Source: Streptomyces sp. PT12 (GTDB lineage Bacteria > Actinomycetota > Actinomycetes > Streptomycetales > Streptomycetaceae). Taken from it: a stretch of DNA of 64,000 nt. This document shows positions 8,766-16,643 of the stretch, piece by piece; the stretch's first letter is position 1; the number at the start of each line of letters is the position of its first letter. A model generated the notes under the pieces. The model saw only the letters and a list, made by a program, of their open reading frames with translations. It was not told where the DNA came from and did no database searches. The DNA lies in contig NZ_QEST01000184.1 in the NCBI RefSeq assembly GCF_003311645.1, positions 62,001-126,000 on the forward strand. Direction: 5' to 3'. The translations under genes were made by a program, and so were the position numbers.

Positions 8766-10994
8766 TCATCCATGGGCCGATCCCCGTCCGAACTCATAGC
8801 TCATCGAGTAGTCGTACGCCCCGCACGAGCCGATCGCGATCTTTGTGCCGATCCGCAGATCAGTCGTGTCGACGTTCGAAAGGAGCACGTCGCTCTCCAT
8901 GCAGGTGCGGCCCAACACGCGCGACCTTCCCCGGCGCAGGGGAGTCCACCGGTCGCCGAGGAGCACGGCCACCGGGCGATCGAACGTCATCGCTTGAGAC
9001 ATCTCCGGGTCACCGATGTCGACCACGACATCGCACTCCGACGCGTCGGTACGCCGAGCGAGCACGGTCGCGAAGCGGATGCCCGCATACTGCGTCAGCA
9101 CCCGGCCCGGCTCGGTGACAAGCCTCGTCGCCCCGTCGCGGATGGACGGGAAGAGCTGACGCGCCTGTGCCACCGACGAGCAGTAGTCCTCGAAGTCCTC
9201 GGCGTGCCAGCCGCCACCGACGTCGACCACCGCGGGCGGCGATCCGATCGTGTCGGTCAGCACCCGCGTGATCCGTGCGAGCCGCTCGACTTCGCGGCGC
9301 CACACGGCACTTCCGATGATGGCCTCGGCATGGTGGAAGTGAATGCCCCACGTCGCGTCCAGCAGGGTCGCCGTCCGGCTGAGCTGATGAGCCACCTGGT
9401 CGATCGCGTCCGCGGTGTCCATCTCGACGCCGAACCGGCTCTCGAAGCTCGGATGGAGCCGCACACCGACCGTCTTCAGCTTGAGCTGAAAGGGCCGGTG
9501 GCCGACGTCGCCGAGCATCCGCAACTCGTCGAGCGAGTCGGCGAACGCGACACCGCACACGGCCGCCGTGGGGGTGGGCCACCACTTGGCGGGCCCGTTC
9601 AGGATCGCGTCCCGCCGCTCGAACCCCGCACGCACCGCGGCGTCGAGCTCGTGCTGCGACGTGGCCTCGGCCACGAGGCCAGAGGCCGCGGCGATCGTCA
9701 TCAGTCCCGGGTGGGGAAAGGTCTTGACGCTGTAGCCGATCACCGTGTGCGGTCCGAGCGTCTCACGCATCCGCGCGACCCGGCGTTCGAAGTCACTCGT
9801 GTCGACGGCGAACGAGCCACTGCCGCCGCCCGTTTCGTGCGAGCCCTTCTCGAGCAGCTCGATGAGTCGCTCCGTGGCCTGATCGTCCCGGGGGTGGTCG
9901 ACCTCTGGCTCTTCGGTGACGGAGCGGGGCTTGATGAACGCCGGTACCGTCGCCGAGCGGTCTCGGCCCCCGGTCGGCGACGAGCCGCCCGCCCGCTGAG
10001 ACCGACCGGCCTCCACCGATGGCGTTGTGGACTCGACGACGAGCCGTGTGAAAGCCGCGCTCGAAGGGGACTCCGTACGGGCTGGGGATCCGGAGATGAG
10101 CGACCCGACGACGTTGAGGCCCGCGGCGGCTGCTCCGTAGATCCAGGACGGCAGCGTCGGCTTGACCGCGATCAGGCGCAGCTCACCGCTCCCTGTCCGG
10201 ATCAGCTCGACTTCGCCGCCGCCGTTCCAGCCCAGCTCGGAGAGGCTCGTTCGCAGCCGGTCGCGAAGGGCACCTGAGAGCTCGGTCACCGCGCCCGACC
10301 ATGTCGTCCCTCCGCTCGCGACCTCCGTGGTCGACATGAACACGGCGTCGACGAGCTCCCCGTCGAGGGCGGCGAACGCGATGGAACACGCCTGACCGGG
10401 AATGTGCTCTTCCATGTACCAGCGGGTACCCCACGATGCCTCGATCCGCGCTCCCGCACGGAGCGCGGCCGGTGTCCTGTCGACCCACTGGGACCCGCCG
10501 AGCTCGCCCCTGACCCAGGCCCCGTGCTCGCATCGCCGCAAGAACCTCGAGACTTCGTTGACCGAGTGCGCGTCGAGCGACGGAGGCAGTGGTATGTCCA
10601 GCAGGCGCGAGAGCCGCTCCGCGGGTCTTTTGAGACGCGAGACGCAGTGCTCGTCGGGGGTGAGCAGGTGCGCGCTCGGTGGCAGCTCCCGTGCGAGAAG
10701 CCGGGCTTCGAGCGCGAGACCCGGGATCAGAAAGGAGTCGCTTGCCAGATCCTTCAGCTGGGCGACCCAGGTATCGAGGTGCACCTCGTCCCAGTCCGGA
10801 AGGCAGTGCATCTCATCGAGAATTTCCGAGTGCAGAGCACTTGGCACTACCGCATAGCCAACTCCGACGATCAAGGCATCAGGCTCGAACAGGCGAATGC
10901 TGCGCGCGATCCCGAGCCCAGCGGACCCGTTCGATCCGTCGTCAATCCCGGAAACCACATAGCGCGGGCGTATCGAATCTGCCTTTTGCGACAT
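8766..10994 (-). CDS. ATP-grasp-like domain fused to a PLP-barrel decarboxylase-like domain
   Basis: This 742-residue, two-domain protein has an N-terminal part (about 20-320) following the ATP-grasp pattern: ARSIRLFEPDALIVGVGY, LLTPDEH, WGTRWYMEEHIPG and LPSWIYGAAAAG. The usual metal-binding E-x-N-P-R is changed to AVKPTLPSW, suggesting lost or altered catalysis. After a Ser/Thr-rich linker, the C-terminal part (about 370-742) is an ornithine/diaminopimelate-decarboxylase-type alanine-racemase barrel. It has the PLP Lys in IGYSVKTFPH, VDVGGGW, EPGRVLT, and the dimer-interface Cys in GRTCMESDVL. It leads a two-gene unit with the fold-I PLP enzyme. A role in making or trimming a non-protein amino acid is likely; activity on carrier-bound or ligated substrates is open. 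Confidence 0.7.
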   Translation of the reverse strand: MSQKADSIRPRYVVSGIDDGSNGSAGLGIARSIRLFEPDALIVGVGYAVVPSALHSEILDEMHCLPDWDEVHLDTWVAQLKDLASDSFLIPGLALEARLLARELPPSAHLLTPDEHCVSRLKRPAERLSRLLDIPLPPSLDAHSVNEVSRFLRRCEHGAWVRGELGGSQWVDRTPAALRAGARIEASWGTRWYMEEHIPGQACSIAFAALDGELVDAVFMSTTEVASGGTTWSGAVTELSGALRDRLRTSLSELGWNGGGEVELIRTGSGELRLIAVKPTLPSWIYGAAAAGLNVVGSLISGSPARTESPSSAAFTRLVVESTTPSVEAGRSQRAGGSSPTGGRDRSATVPAFIKPRSVTEEPEVDHPRDDQATERLIELLEKGSHETGGGSGSFAVDTSDFERRVARMRETLGPHTVIGYSVKTFPHPGLMTIAAASGLVAEATSQHELDAAVRAGFERRDAILNGPAKWWPTPTAAVCGVAFADSLDELRMLGDVGHRPFQLKLKTVGVRLHPSFESRFGVEMDTADAIDQVAHQLSRTATLLDATWGIHFHHAEAIIGSAVWRREVERLARITRVLTDTIGSPPAVVDVGGGWHAEDFEDYCSSVAQARQLFPSIRDGATRLVTEPGRVLTQYAGIRFATVLARRTDASECDVVVDIGDPEMSQAMTFDRPVAVLLGDRWTPLRRGRSRVLGRTCMESDVLLSNVDTTDLRIGTKIAIGSCGAYDYSMSYEFGRGSAHG

Positions 10995-11210
10995 TGCAAT
11001 CCTGGAGAATTTCTCGCTCGTGTAGCGAACCTTTGGGAGAGACTGGCAGCGACATGAGCTATTGTCAAGCCCTCTGGATCATGAACTTCCAGTTCTCCGG
11101 CGGTAGTTGTGGAACCGTCACCGAGTGCGGTGCCTGGTATGACCAGCCGCCCGCCTTCGGCCCAGGCCCCGCGTCACCGACGCGCCGGCCGTGCGCTCAC
11201 GGCGTCGGAC

Positions 11211-12269
11211 TCACCGGGGGCAGTGCTGGGCGAGCTCTCGCTCGAGCCGCTTGAGCCCTCCGATATCCCGTAGCCGGGGCAGCTCGTCGAGCATTTCGAG
11301 GAATCGCCGACCCCAGAGGGCATAGTCGGGAAAGCGATCGAGCCGGCGCGCGAAACCCTTCTTTCGCCACGACCATGGCTTGATCCCCGCGTAGTGCAGC
11401 CCGCAGGCCACATCTATCGTCGGGTAGCCGTAGAAAATCGAGTACCTCGGATCCAGGCTTGTCCACTGGCCGGACCAGAACAATGTTGCCGCTTGCTGGT
11501 CGGTCCACGACCAGCGATTCCGCACAAGGTCTCGGATCTCACCTTGGCCGACCCAGTCCATGAACCTGTGGTAGGTCGACATCGACGGCTCGACCATCAG
11601 CAACGACGCATTGACACCATAGTTTTCGAAATCCACGGCCACCCGGTCGGTGATCTCCCGCGGGATCGGCGCGCCAGGTGGGCAGATGTCCCCGTACACG
11701 TCGTGCCACACCCATGTGCCGGTCGTGAGCGCGTCAGGCCGCTCGACCAGTTGCCCCCGTTCATCGATGTCCGCCATATGGGCTCGGCGCTCGTTGATGA
11801 TTCCGGCGGGTGCGGGAATGTCCCAGAGTCGCTCGAAGTCACGTAGTGGAAGGAGGTCGGCGTCAATGTTGACGACCTTCTCGTACGAGCATCCGAAATC
11901 TCCGTCAGGCCCGAGACGCAGAGAGGCGAAGCGGGTCAGTGCGGCGCCCTGCACTCGCGCCGATCCGGTCCGCTGGGAGGCCGAGGAGGGCGACTCCTGG
12001 TAGCCGGGGATGGGGATCTCCTCCACGGGGAGGACCTTGTCATAGAGAGTCAGAAGGGCATGACGTGCGCGATCCGAGACATCCTTGGTGACCAGGCAGA
12101 CACGGTCCGAGCGGCTGCCTTGACGCTTGAGCCCGTACGCGGCCATCAGGCATCCTGGAAGGTAACTGTCGTTGAACATGAGGAAGGTCACAAACGCGCG
12201 CCGATCCTCCTTCGGAGGCGCCTGTCGCGAAGGTCGCGACACATGCAGGCTCGTGACTTGGTCAGGCAT
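11211..12269 (-). CDS. GT8-family glycosyltransferase
   Basis: This 352-residue, soluble protein starts with AFVTFLMFNDSYLPGCLMAAYGLK, the N-terminal strand-helix of glycogenin/galactosyltransferase-type GT8 enzymes. The nucleotide-sugar and Mn-binding DxD is in VVNIDADLLPL. Further GT8 features are NYGVNASLLM and the late HYAGIKPW, where His and Lys contact the donor diphosphate. It is transcribed divergently from a UDP-galactopyranose-mutase homologue, pairing a sugar-donor enzyme with a transferase. Transfer of a hexose, perhaps galactofuranose or a derivative, to the cluster product is inferred. GT8 enzymes normally use UDP-pyranoses, so this is uncertain. The ATG start at 12269 lies upstream of a Ser/Arg-rich leader of about 20 residues. 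Confidence 0.8.
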   Translation of the reverse strand: MPDQVTSLHVSRPSRQAPPKEDRRAFVTFLMFNDSYLPGCLMAAYGLKRQGSRSDRVCLVTKDVSDRARHALLTLYDKVLPVEEIPIPGYQESPSSASQRTGSARVQGAALTRFASLRLGPDGDFGCSYEKVVNIDADLLPLRDFERLWDIPAPAGIINERRAHMADIDERGQLVERPDALTTGTWVWHDVYGDICPPGAPIPREITDRVAVDFENYGVNASLLMVEPSMSTYHRFMDWVGQGEIRDLVRNRWSWTDQQAATLFWSGQWTSLDPRYSIFYGYPTIDVACGLHYAGIKPWSWRKKGFARRLDRFPDYALWGRRFLEMLDELPRLRDIGGLKRLERELAQHCPR

Positions 12270-12675
12270 TGACGACGGCTCCCTCAGGCTCGCGCAGGCA
12301 TTCGGACGTTCGTCCGGTACGGCGAACGAAGTTTGCGGCTCTCGCTGTTGATATCGACCGGAGATTGATCAGGGCCTGCCGATCGGATTCCGAACAGCCT
12401 GGGTATGGATATTGGGTGTCCGAACAGCGGTCGCCGAATGTGATGCCGAATGCGTTGAGAAGAGGCTACCATCGCATTGTCCGCTTCGCCCAACCCGTGG
12501 GGGGTAACTGCTGATTGGCTCGGTGATTTGCCCTGTTTATCCCGCATGGTTGTGGGTTCGCGACGGCTCGGGCGAGGCCAGGCGCCGCCCTCCGGCGTAA
12601 GCTCTCGCGGAGCCACGGTCACCGGTGCTGCGCGTCATGAGGCGCGCGGCACCCCCATGAGACGGGAGAGTCGGA
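12270..12675. promoter_or_regulatory. Divergent intergenic region between glycosyltransferase and mutase genes
   Basis: This is a 406-bp gap with no credible gene; it should hold both divergent promoters. I see a perfect palindrome cggacgTTcgtccg (12304-12317) about 35 bp before the GT8 start. A 10-bp direct repeat tccgaacagc occurs at 12389-12398 and 12419-12428, starts exactly 30 bp apart. A weak -35/-10-like pair (TTGGCT 12515, TTATCC 12537) points toward the mutase gene. Which of these bind regulators is unknown. Confidence 0.4.
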
Positions 12676-13785
12676 GTGAGGGCACCCCACAGCTGTGTCG
12701 TTGTCGGCGCCGGTCTCACCGGTGCCACGGCCGCGTCGGTGCTGGCGCGGCAGGGCTTCCACGTTCGTGTCCACGAACAGGCCGATGTGGTCGGCGGGCA
12801 TGTGCGGACCGAGTGGATCAGGGGGATACCGTACGAGCCGCACGGGGCGCATATCTTCCATACGTTTGACAGCGAGATATGGCAACTCGTCAACGAATTC
12901 ACCGACTTCGTTCCCTATCGACACCGCGTCACCACGCGGCTGCGCTCCCATCAGCTGAGCTGGCCGCTCCAGAGGAGCGAACTGCCTCAACTCGAGGAGT
13001 GGCCCGAGGTGGAGCGGGAGCTCTCTTCGCTTCCGCCCGAGCCCGACGCGACCAATTTCGAGACCTATTGCCGGTCGCTCATGGGAGACACCCTCTACGG
13101 CCTATGCGTTCGCAACTACACGCTGAAGCAGTGGGGGCGAGCCCCCGATGAGCTCTCGGCTTCCGTCGCGGTGGGCCGGGTCGAGCTCCGTGACGACGGC
13201 TACCGAGGTCTGTTTCGGGACCCCTATCAAGGGTGGCCGGAGCGCGGCTATGCCGACCTGGTGGAAGCTCTCGTCGAACCCGCGGAAATTCATCTCGGTA
13301 CGCCGGTCACCTGCGCCGACCTGGCCGAGCTGACGCGGCCGGGTGAGCCTGTCGTGATCACCTCGGCGCTCGACGACTTCTTCAGCGGCGAACTGGGGCC
13401 ACTGGAATGGCGGGGAGTCCGTCTTGAAAGCCAGTTCATGCCGGACGTCAGCCTCTTCCAGTCGTCCATGGTGATGAACGAACCCGACCTGGCCGTCCCA
13501 TGGACCAGGACGATCGAGACCAAGTGGGCGCTGGAGAAGCTCCACACGACTCCCGGGACCGTCGTCATGCGCGAGTACCCCGGCGCGTCGGCGAAGCACT
13601 ACCCGGTTCCCGACAGTGCCGGGATCAACAGGGCACTTCAAGCCTCCTACGAGGCGAAGCTCGCCGCCTACGCGAGGAATCCGCTCGTGGCCGCGGGGCG
13701 CCTCGCGACCTACAGCTATATCAACATGGACCAGGCCGTCCGACAGGGTCTTGAGGCGGCACGTCGCATCATCGAGGCCCACTGA
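12676..13785 (+). CDS. glf: UDP-galactopyranose mutase homologue
   Basis: This 369-residue flavoprotein is read from GTG 12676 after GGGAGAG. It has the FAD dinucleotide motif VVVGAGLTGATAA, the HIFHT substrate-loop motif after GAH, the active-site Arg/Tyr region NYTLKQWGRAPDEL, and R-DPYQGWPERGYADLVE. These are diagnostic of UDP-galactopyranose mutase, which interconverts UDP-Galp and UDP-Galf. The length matches bacterial Glf (370-390). Its place in an NRPS cluster next to a GT8 transferase suggests it supplies a furanose donor for tailoring rather than wall galactan, which is inference. An 80-bp gap separates it from the downstream methyltransferase on the same strand. Confidence 0.85.
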   Translation: MRAPHSCVVVGAGLTGATAASVLARQGFHVRVHEQADVVGGHVRTEWIRGIPYEPHGAHIFHTFDSEIWQLVNEFTDFVPYRHRVTTRLRSHQLSWPLQRSELPQLEEWPEVERELSSLPPEPDATNFETYCRSLMGDTLYGLCVRNYTLKQWGRAPDELSASVAVGRVELRDDGYRGLFRDPYQGWPERGYADLVEALVEPAEIHLGTPVTCADLAELTRPGEPVVITSALDDFFSGELGPLEWRGVRLESQFMPDVSLFQSSMVMNEPDLAVPWTRTIETKWALEKLHTTPGTVVMREYPGASAKHYPVPDSAGINRALQASYEAKLAAYARNPLVAAGRLATYSYINMDQAVRQGLEAARRIIEAH

Positions 13786-13865
13786 GCCCAGCCAGCCTCT
13801 CGGGGAAGCCGACCAGTTGGCCTGACCCTTGTTTCGTACCGGCATGAACGAGAGCGGGGAGAGAA

Positions 13866-14954
13866 ATGGTGAACCTCAACGTTGAGGGGGAGCGCGGCCT
13901 TCTGTGGCGGAAGCTCGGTACCCTCCTCCGCAGGCACGGTTACACGACTGAAGCGGTCCGGAATGTGCTTGAAGTGCGGGAACCCGCGGAGGCGGTGCTC
14001 GCCAATGTCGGCCGGTATTCGCTGTTCTACATGGGCGCCCTGAAGCGGAGTGAGTCCCCTGTCGCCGTCATCGCGCGACTGTTCTTGTTCTGCGGCCATG
14101 TGCCTGCGGTGGATCTTGACCGTATCGACCCGGAGTTGGCAGCACTGCTTTGGCATCTGGGCCTCGTTGAACAGGTCGCAGGTATCGCAGGTGATGAGCC
14201 GCTGGTGCGCGCCACGGTGGCACTCGTCGAACTCAAGTCGAACTACTTTATCTCGGATAAATTGTTTGAGAACGCGCCAGGCCGTTTTACCGTTCATGAT
14301 GGCAGTAGTGGCTGCATGCCTCCCCATGCCTCATCCGTCGAGTTGCTCTCCGGTCTGAAGAAGCCCGCCGCTGCGCGGTCATTTCTCGATGTGGGGTGTG
14401 GGAGCGGCTGCCAGTCGGTCGTATTCGCGTCCGACTACGAGTGTGTGGCGGGATTCGATGTGGATCAAAGGGCGGTGGAGTTCGCCCAGGTGAACGCGGC
14501 CATGAATGGACTCTCCGGTCGATATGAAGTGAGCTCCTGGGAATCCTTCCGCGCGGACAGGCTTTATGATCACATTGTGTTCAATTCGCCCGACCCTTCG
14601 GTCGCGTTCGACTTCATAGGCCGTGGTCTCGAAGGAATACTGTCCCGTGCGGGGCATGCCCAGGTGTGGCTGAACTGCGAGGTCGGGGCGGAGGATCGAA
14701 GCCTTGGGCATGTGCTTCTGCGGTCCATCGAGAACCCGGACAGATTCGACATGGAGATCCAGGAGAATGCGAATTCCCCCTTCTCGGTCGGTGCCGACTT
14801 CATACACTCACGGAAATTTCCCGAACACACACTGCTCGTGTCGCATCCAGGGGAAAGAGCTTCCTACATGCGGGATCTTGTCGAACGAGGAGTGCGCGAG
14901 ATCGCATCTGTCATCCTGACGATCCGGCTGCGTCACCGTTCCCCGTCCGATTGA
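13866..14954 (+). CDS. SAM-dependent methyltransferase, HemK/MTS-like
   Basis: This 362-residue protein has a class-I Rossmann methyltransferase core in its second half. Motif I is FLDVGCGSGCQSVVFA and the acidic strand-2 end is VAGFDVDQRA. The catalytic loop reads VFNSPDP, a variant of the NPPY loop used for N-methylation of amides or bases. The N-terminal 150 residues (helical, RLFLFCGHVPAVDLDRIDPEL) look like the substrate domain found in actinobacterial N5-glutamine-methyltransferase relatives. It overlaps no other gene and ends 10 bp before the convergent threonine A domain. It probably methylates an N (or O) of the product; the position is unknown. Confidence 0.7.
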   Translation: MVNLNVEGERGLLWRKLGTLLRRHGYTTEAVRNVLEVREPAEAVLANVGRYSLFYMGALKRSESPVAVIARLFLFCGHVPAVDLDRIDPELAALLWHLGLVEQVAGIAGDEPLVRATVALVELKSNYFISDKLFENAPGRFTVHDGSSGCMPPHASSVELLSGLKKPAAARSFLDVGCGSGCQSVVFASDYECVAGFDVDQRAVEFAQVNAAMNGLSGRYEVSSWESFRADRLYDHIVFNSPDPSVAFDFIGRGLEGILSRAGHAQVWLNCEVGAEDRSLGHVLLRSIENPDRFDMEIQENANSPFSVGADFIHSRKFPEHTLLVSHPGERASYMRDLVERGVREIASVILTIRLRHRSPSD

Positions 14955-14964
14955 GCGTCCCCGG

Positions 14965-16560
14965 TCATCCGGCCCCCGTGGTGCCGCCGCGCGTGGAGCC
15001 TGCCTGCCGTCCCGCCTTCCGCCGGGAGAACAGCGCCGCCACGGCGGCCCGGTCGAGCTTTCCCGAGGGGGTCAGGGGCAGCCGTTCGACGGTCCGATAC
15101 GTCCGAGGCACCATATAGGCGGGGAACGAGGCCGCCAGCAGCTCCTTGACCGACCGGCTGAGCGCGTCGGGGTCGGAAGAGGGGTCCACCGCCACCAGGC
15201 ACGCGGCGAGCGCCGGTCCCAGGGCGGTGTCCAACACGCACACTGCGGCGCTGAACACGCCGGGGTGCGAGCCGAGGACGGTCTCGATCTCGCGCAGCTC
15301 GATCCGGAAGCCGCGGATCTTGACCTGGTCGTCGTCACGGCCCAGGTAGGCCAGCTCACCGCCGGGCAGCCGCCGCACCAGGTCCCCCGTGCGATAGCAG
15401 CGGACCGGCGTGGCACCCGGTCCCACGGGGAGCTCGGCGAACCGCTCCTTGGTGAGGTCATTACGGTGCAGATAGCCGACGGACACGCTCGCACCGGACA
15501 GCCACAGCTCGCCCGCCGCGCCCTCCGCCACCGGCGTCCGCTCGGGGGTGAGCACATGGGCGCCCACATGCGGGAGCGGACGCCCGATGGGCGAGGCGAC
15601 GGAGCCCGACCGAAGCGTCTCGGCGTCGAGCACCTTGAACGTCGAGTGCACCGTGTTCTCGGTGATTCCGTACATGTTGACCATCCGCGGGCCGCGCGGT
15701 CCGGCCTCGGCGACGAAGTCCCTGACGACGTCGAGGTCCACGCTCTCGCCGCCGAAGATGACATAGCGCAGCGAGAGTTCAGGACCACCGCTCTCGGCGT
15801 GGGCCTGCGCGGTGTACCGGAAGACCGAAGGCACCTGGTTCAGGACGGTGATCCGCTGCTCCCGCAGGAAGTCGATGAGATCGGTGGAGAGCATGGCGGT
15901 GTGCCGCGGTACGACGACCGCGGTCGCGCCGGTCGCCAGCGCGCCCCAGAGCTCCCAGACCGAGAAGTCGAAGCACAGGGAGTGGAGGATCGCCCACCGG
16001 TCGTCGGCCGTGAACGCGAAGAGCGGCAGGGCTCCTTCCAACAGCGCGAGCACGTTGCCGTGCGTGATCACACATCCCTTGGGCCTGCCCGTCGAGCCGC
16101 TGGTGTAGATGACATAGGCCGGGCTGTCCGGGGACGGCGCTGGCGCTGCCACGCGGCCGACGGTGGACACGGGATCCGCCGCCGGTGTCGCCGGGTCGAT
16201 GAGGCGATGGCCCGAGAGCCCGAGCCGCTCGGCGGTGGCGCGCGCCCCGACGACGCAGGAGAGCCGCGCGTCCTCGGCGATGAACCGGGTCCGCTCCGAC
16301 GGATAGTCGGGGTCGAGCGGTACGTAGGCGGCGCCCTGCCTGAGGATCGCGAGCAGCCAGACGATGGTCAGCGCGTCTCGTTCGACCATCACTCCGGTCA
16401 GGTCGCCCGGGCGCACTCCGGCCGCGGCGAGACGACCGGCGGCAAGGTCGACGGCCCGGTCAAGATCGGCATAGCTCAGCCGTACACCGTCGCAGATCAG
16501 GGCGGTCGCCTCGGGGGTCGCGGACACCCGAGAGCCCAGGAGTTGAATGAGAGATTCCAT
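14965..16560 (-). CDS. Free-standing NRPS adenylation domain, L-threonine type
   Basis: This 531-residue A domain has no carrier: the sequence stops about 25 residues after the A10 Lys (TPSGKLDRAAV). Cores present: YTSGSTGRPKG, FDFSVWE, NMYGITENTVHST, YRTGDLV. The extracted specificity line D-F-W-N-I-G-M-V-H-K is the classical L-threonine code, residue for residue. It is the last gene of the leftward block, 83 bp after the PKS gene. With no PCP of its own it must charge a carrier elsewhere, most simply the free-standing PCP at 26012-26257 or a C-PCP protein. Free Thr A domains acting in trans are known from other NRPS systems such as syringomycin. Confidence 0.9.
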   Translation of the reverse strand: MESLIQLLGSRVSATPEATALICDGVRLSYADLDRAVDLAAGRLAAAGVRPGDLTGVMVERDALTIVWLLAILRQGAAYVPLDPDYPSERTRFIAEDARLSCVVGARATAERLGLSGHRLIDPATPAADPVSTVGRVAAPAPSPDSPAYVIYTSGSTGRPKGCVITHGNVLALLEGALPLFAFTADDRWAILHSLCFDFSVWELWGALATGATAVVVPRHTAMLSTDLIDFLREQRITVLNQVPSVFRYTAQAHAESGGPELSLRYVIFGGESVDLDVVRDFVAEAGPRGPRMVNMYGITENTVHSTFKVLDAETLRSGSVASPIGRPLPHVGAHVLTPERTPVAEGAAGELWLSGASVSVGYLHRNDLTKERFAELPVGPGATPVRCYRTGDLVRRLPGGELAYLGRDDDQVKIRGFRIELREIETVLGSHPGVFSAAVCVLDTALGPALAACLVAVDPSSDPDALSRSVKELLAASFPAYMVPRTYRTVERLPLTPSGKLDRAAVAALFSRRKAGRQAGSTRGGTTGAG

Positions 16561-16643
16561 GACCTACCTGTCATGTTCCGGGAGCGGGCGCTGATTCCGA
16601 CGACGGGGGAACGGGCCGGGCCGACCGGGCCGACCGGGCAGGC

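Noticed and set aside
8250-10277. 675-codon open frame on the + strand opposite the ATP-grasp/PLP gene
   Set aside because: It is antisense to two genes with clear motifs, is rich in Arg, Gly, His and Val without any domain, and arises from GC-rich codon bias.
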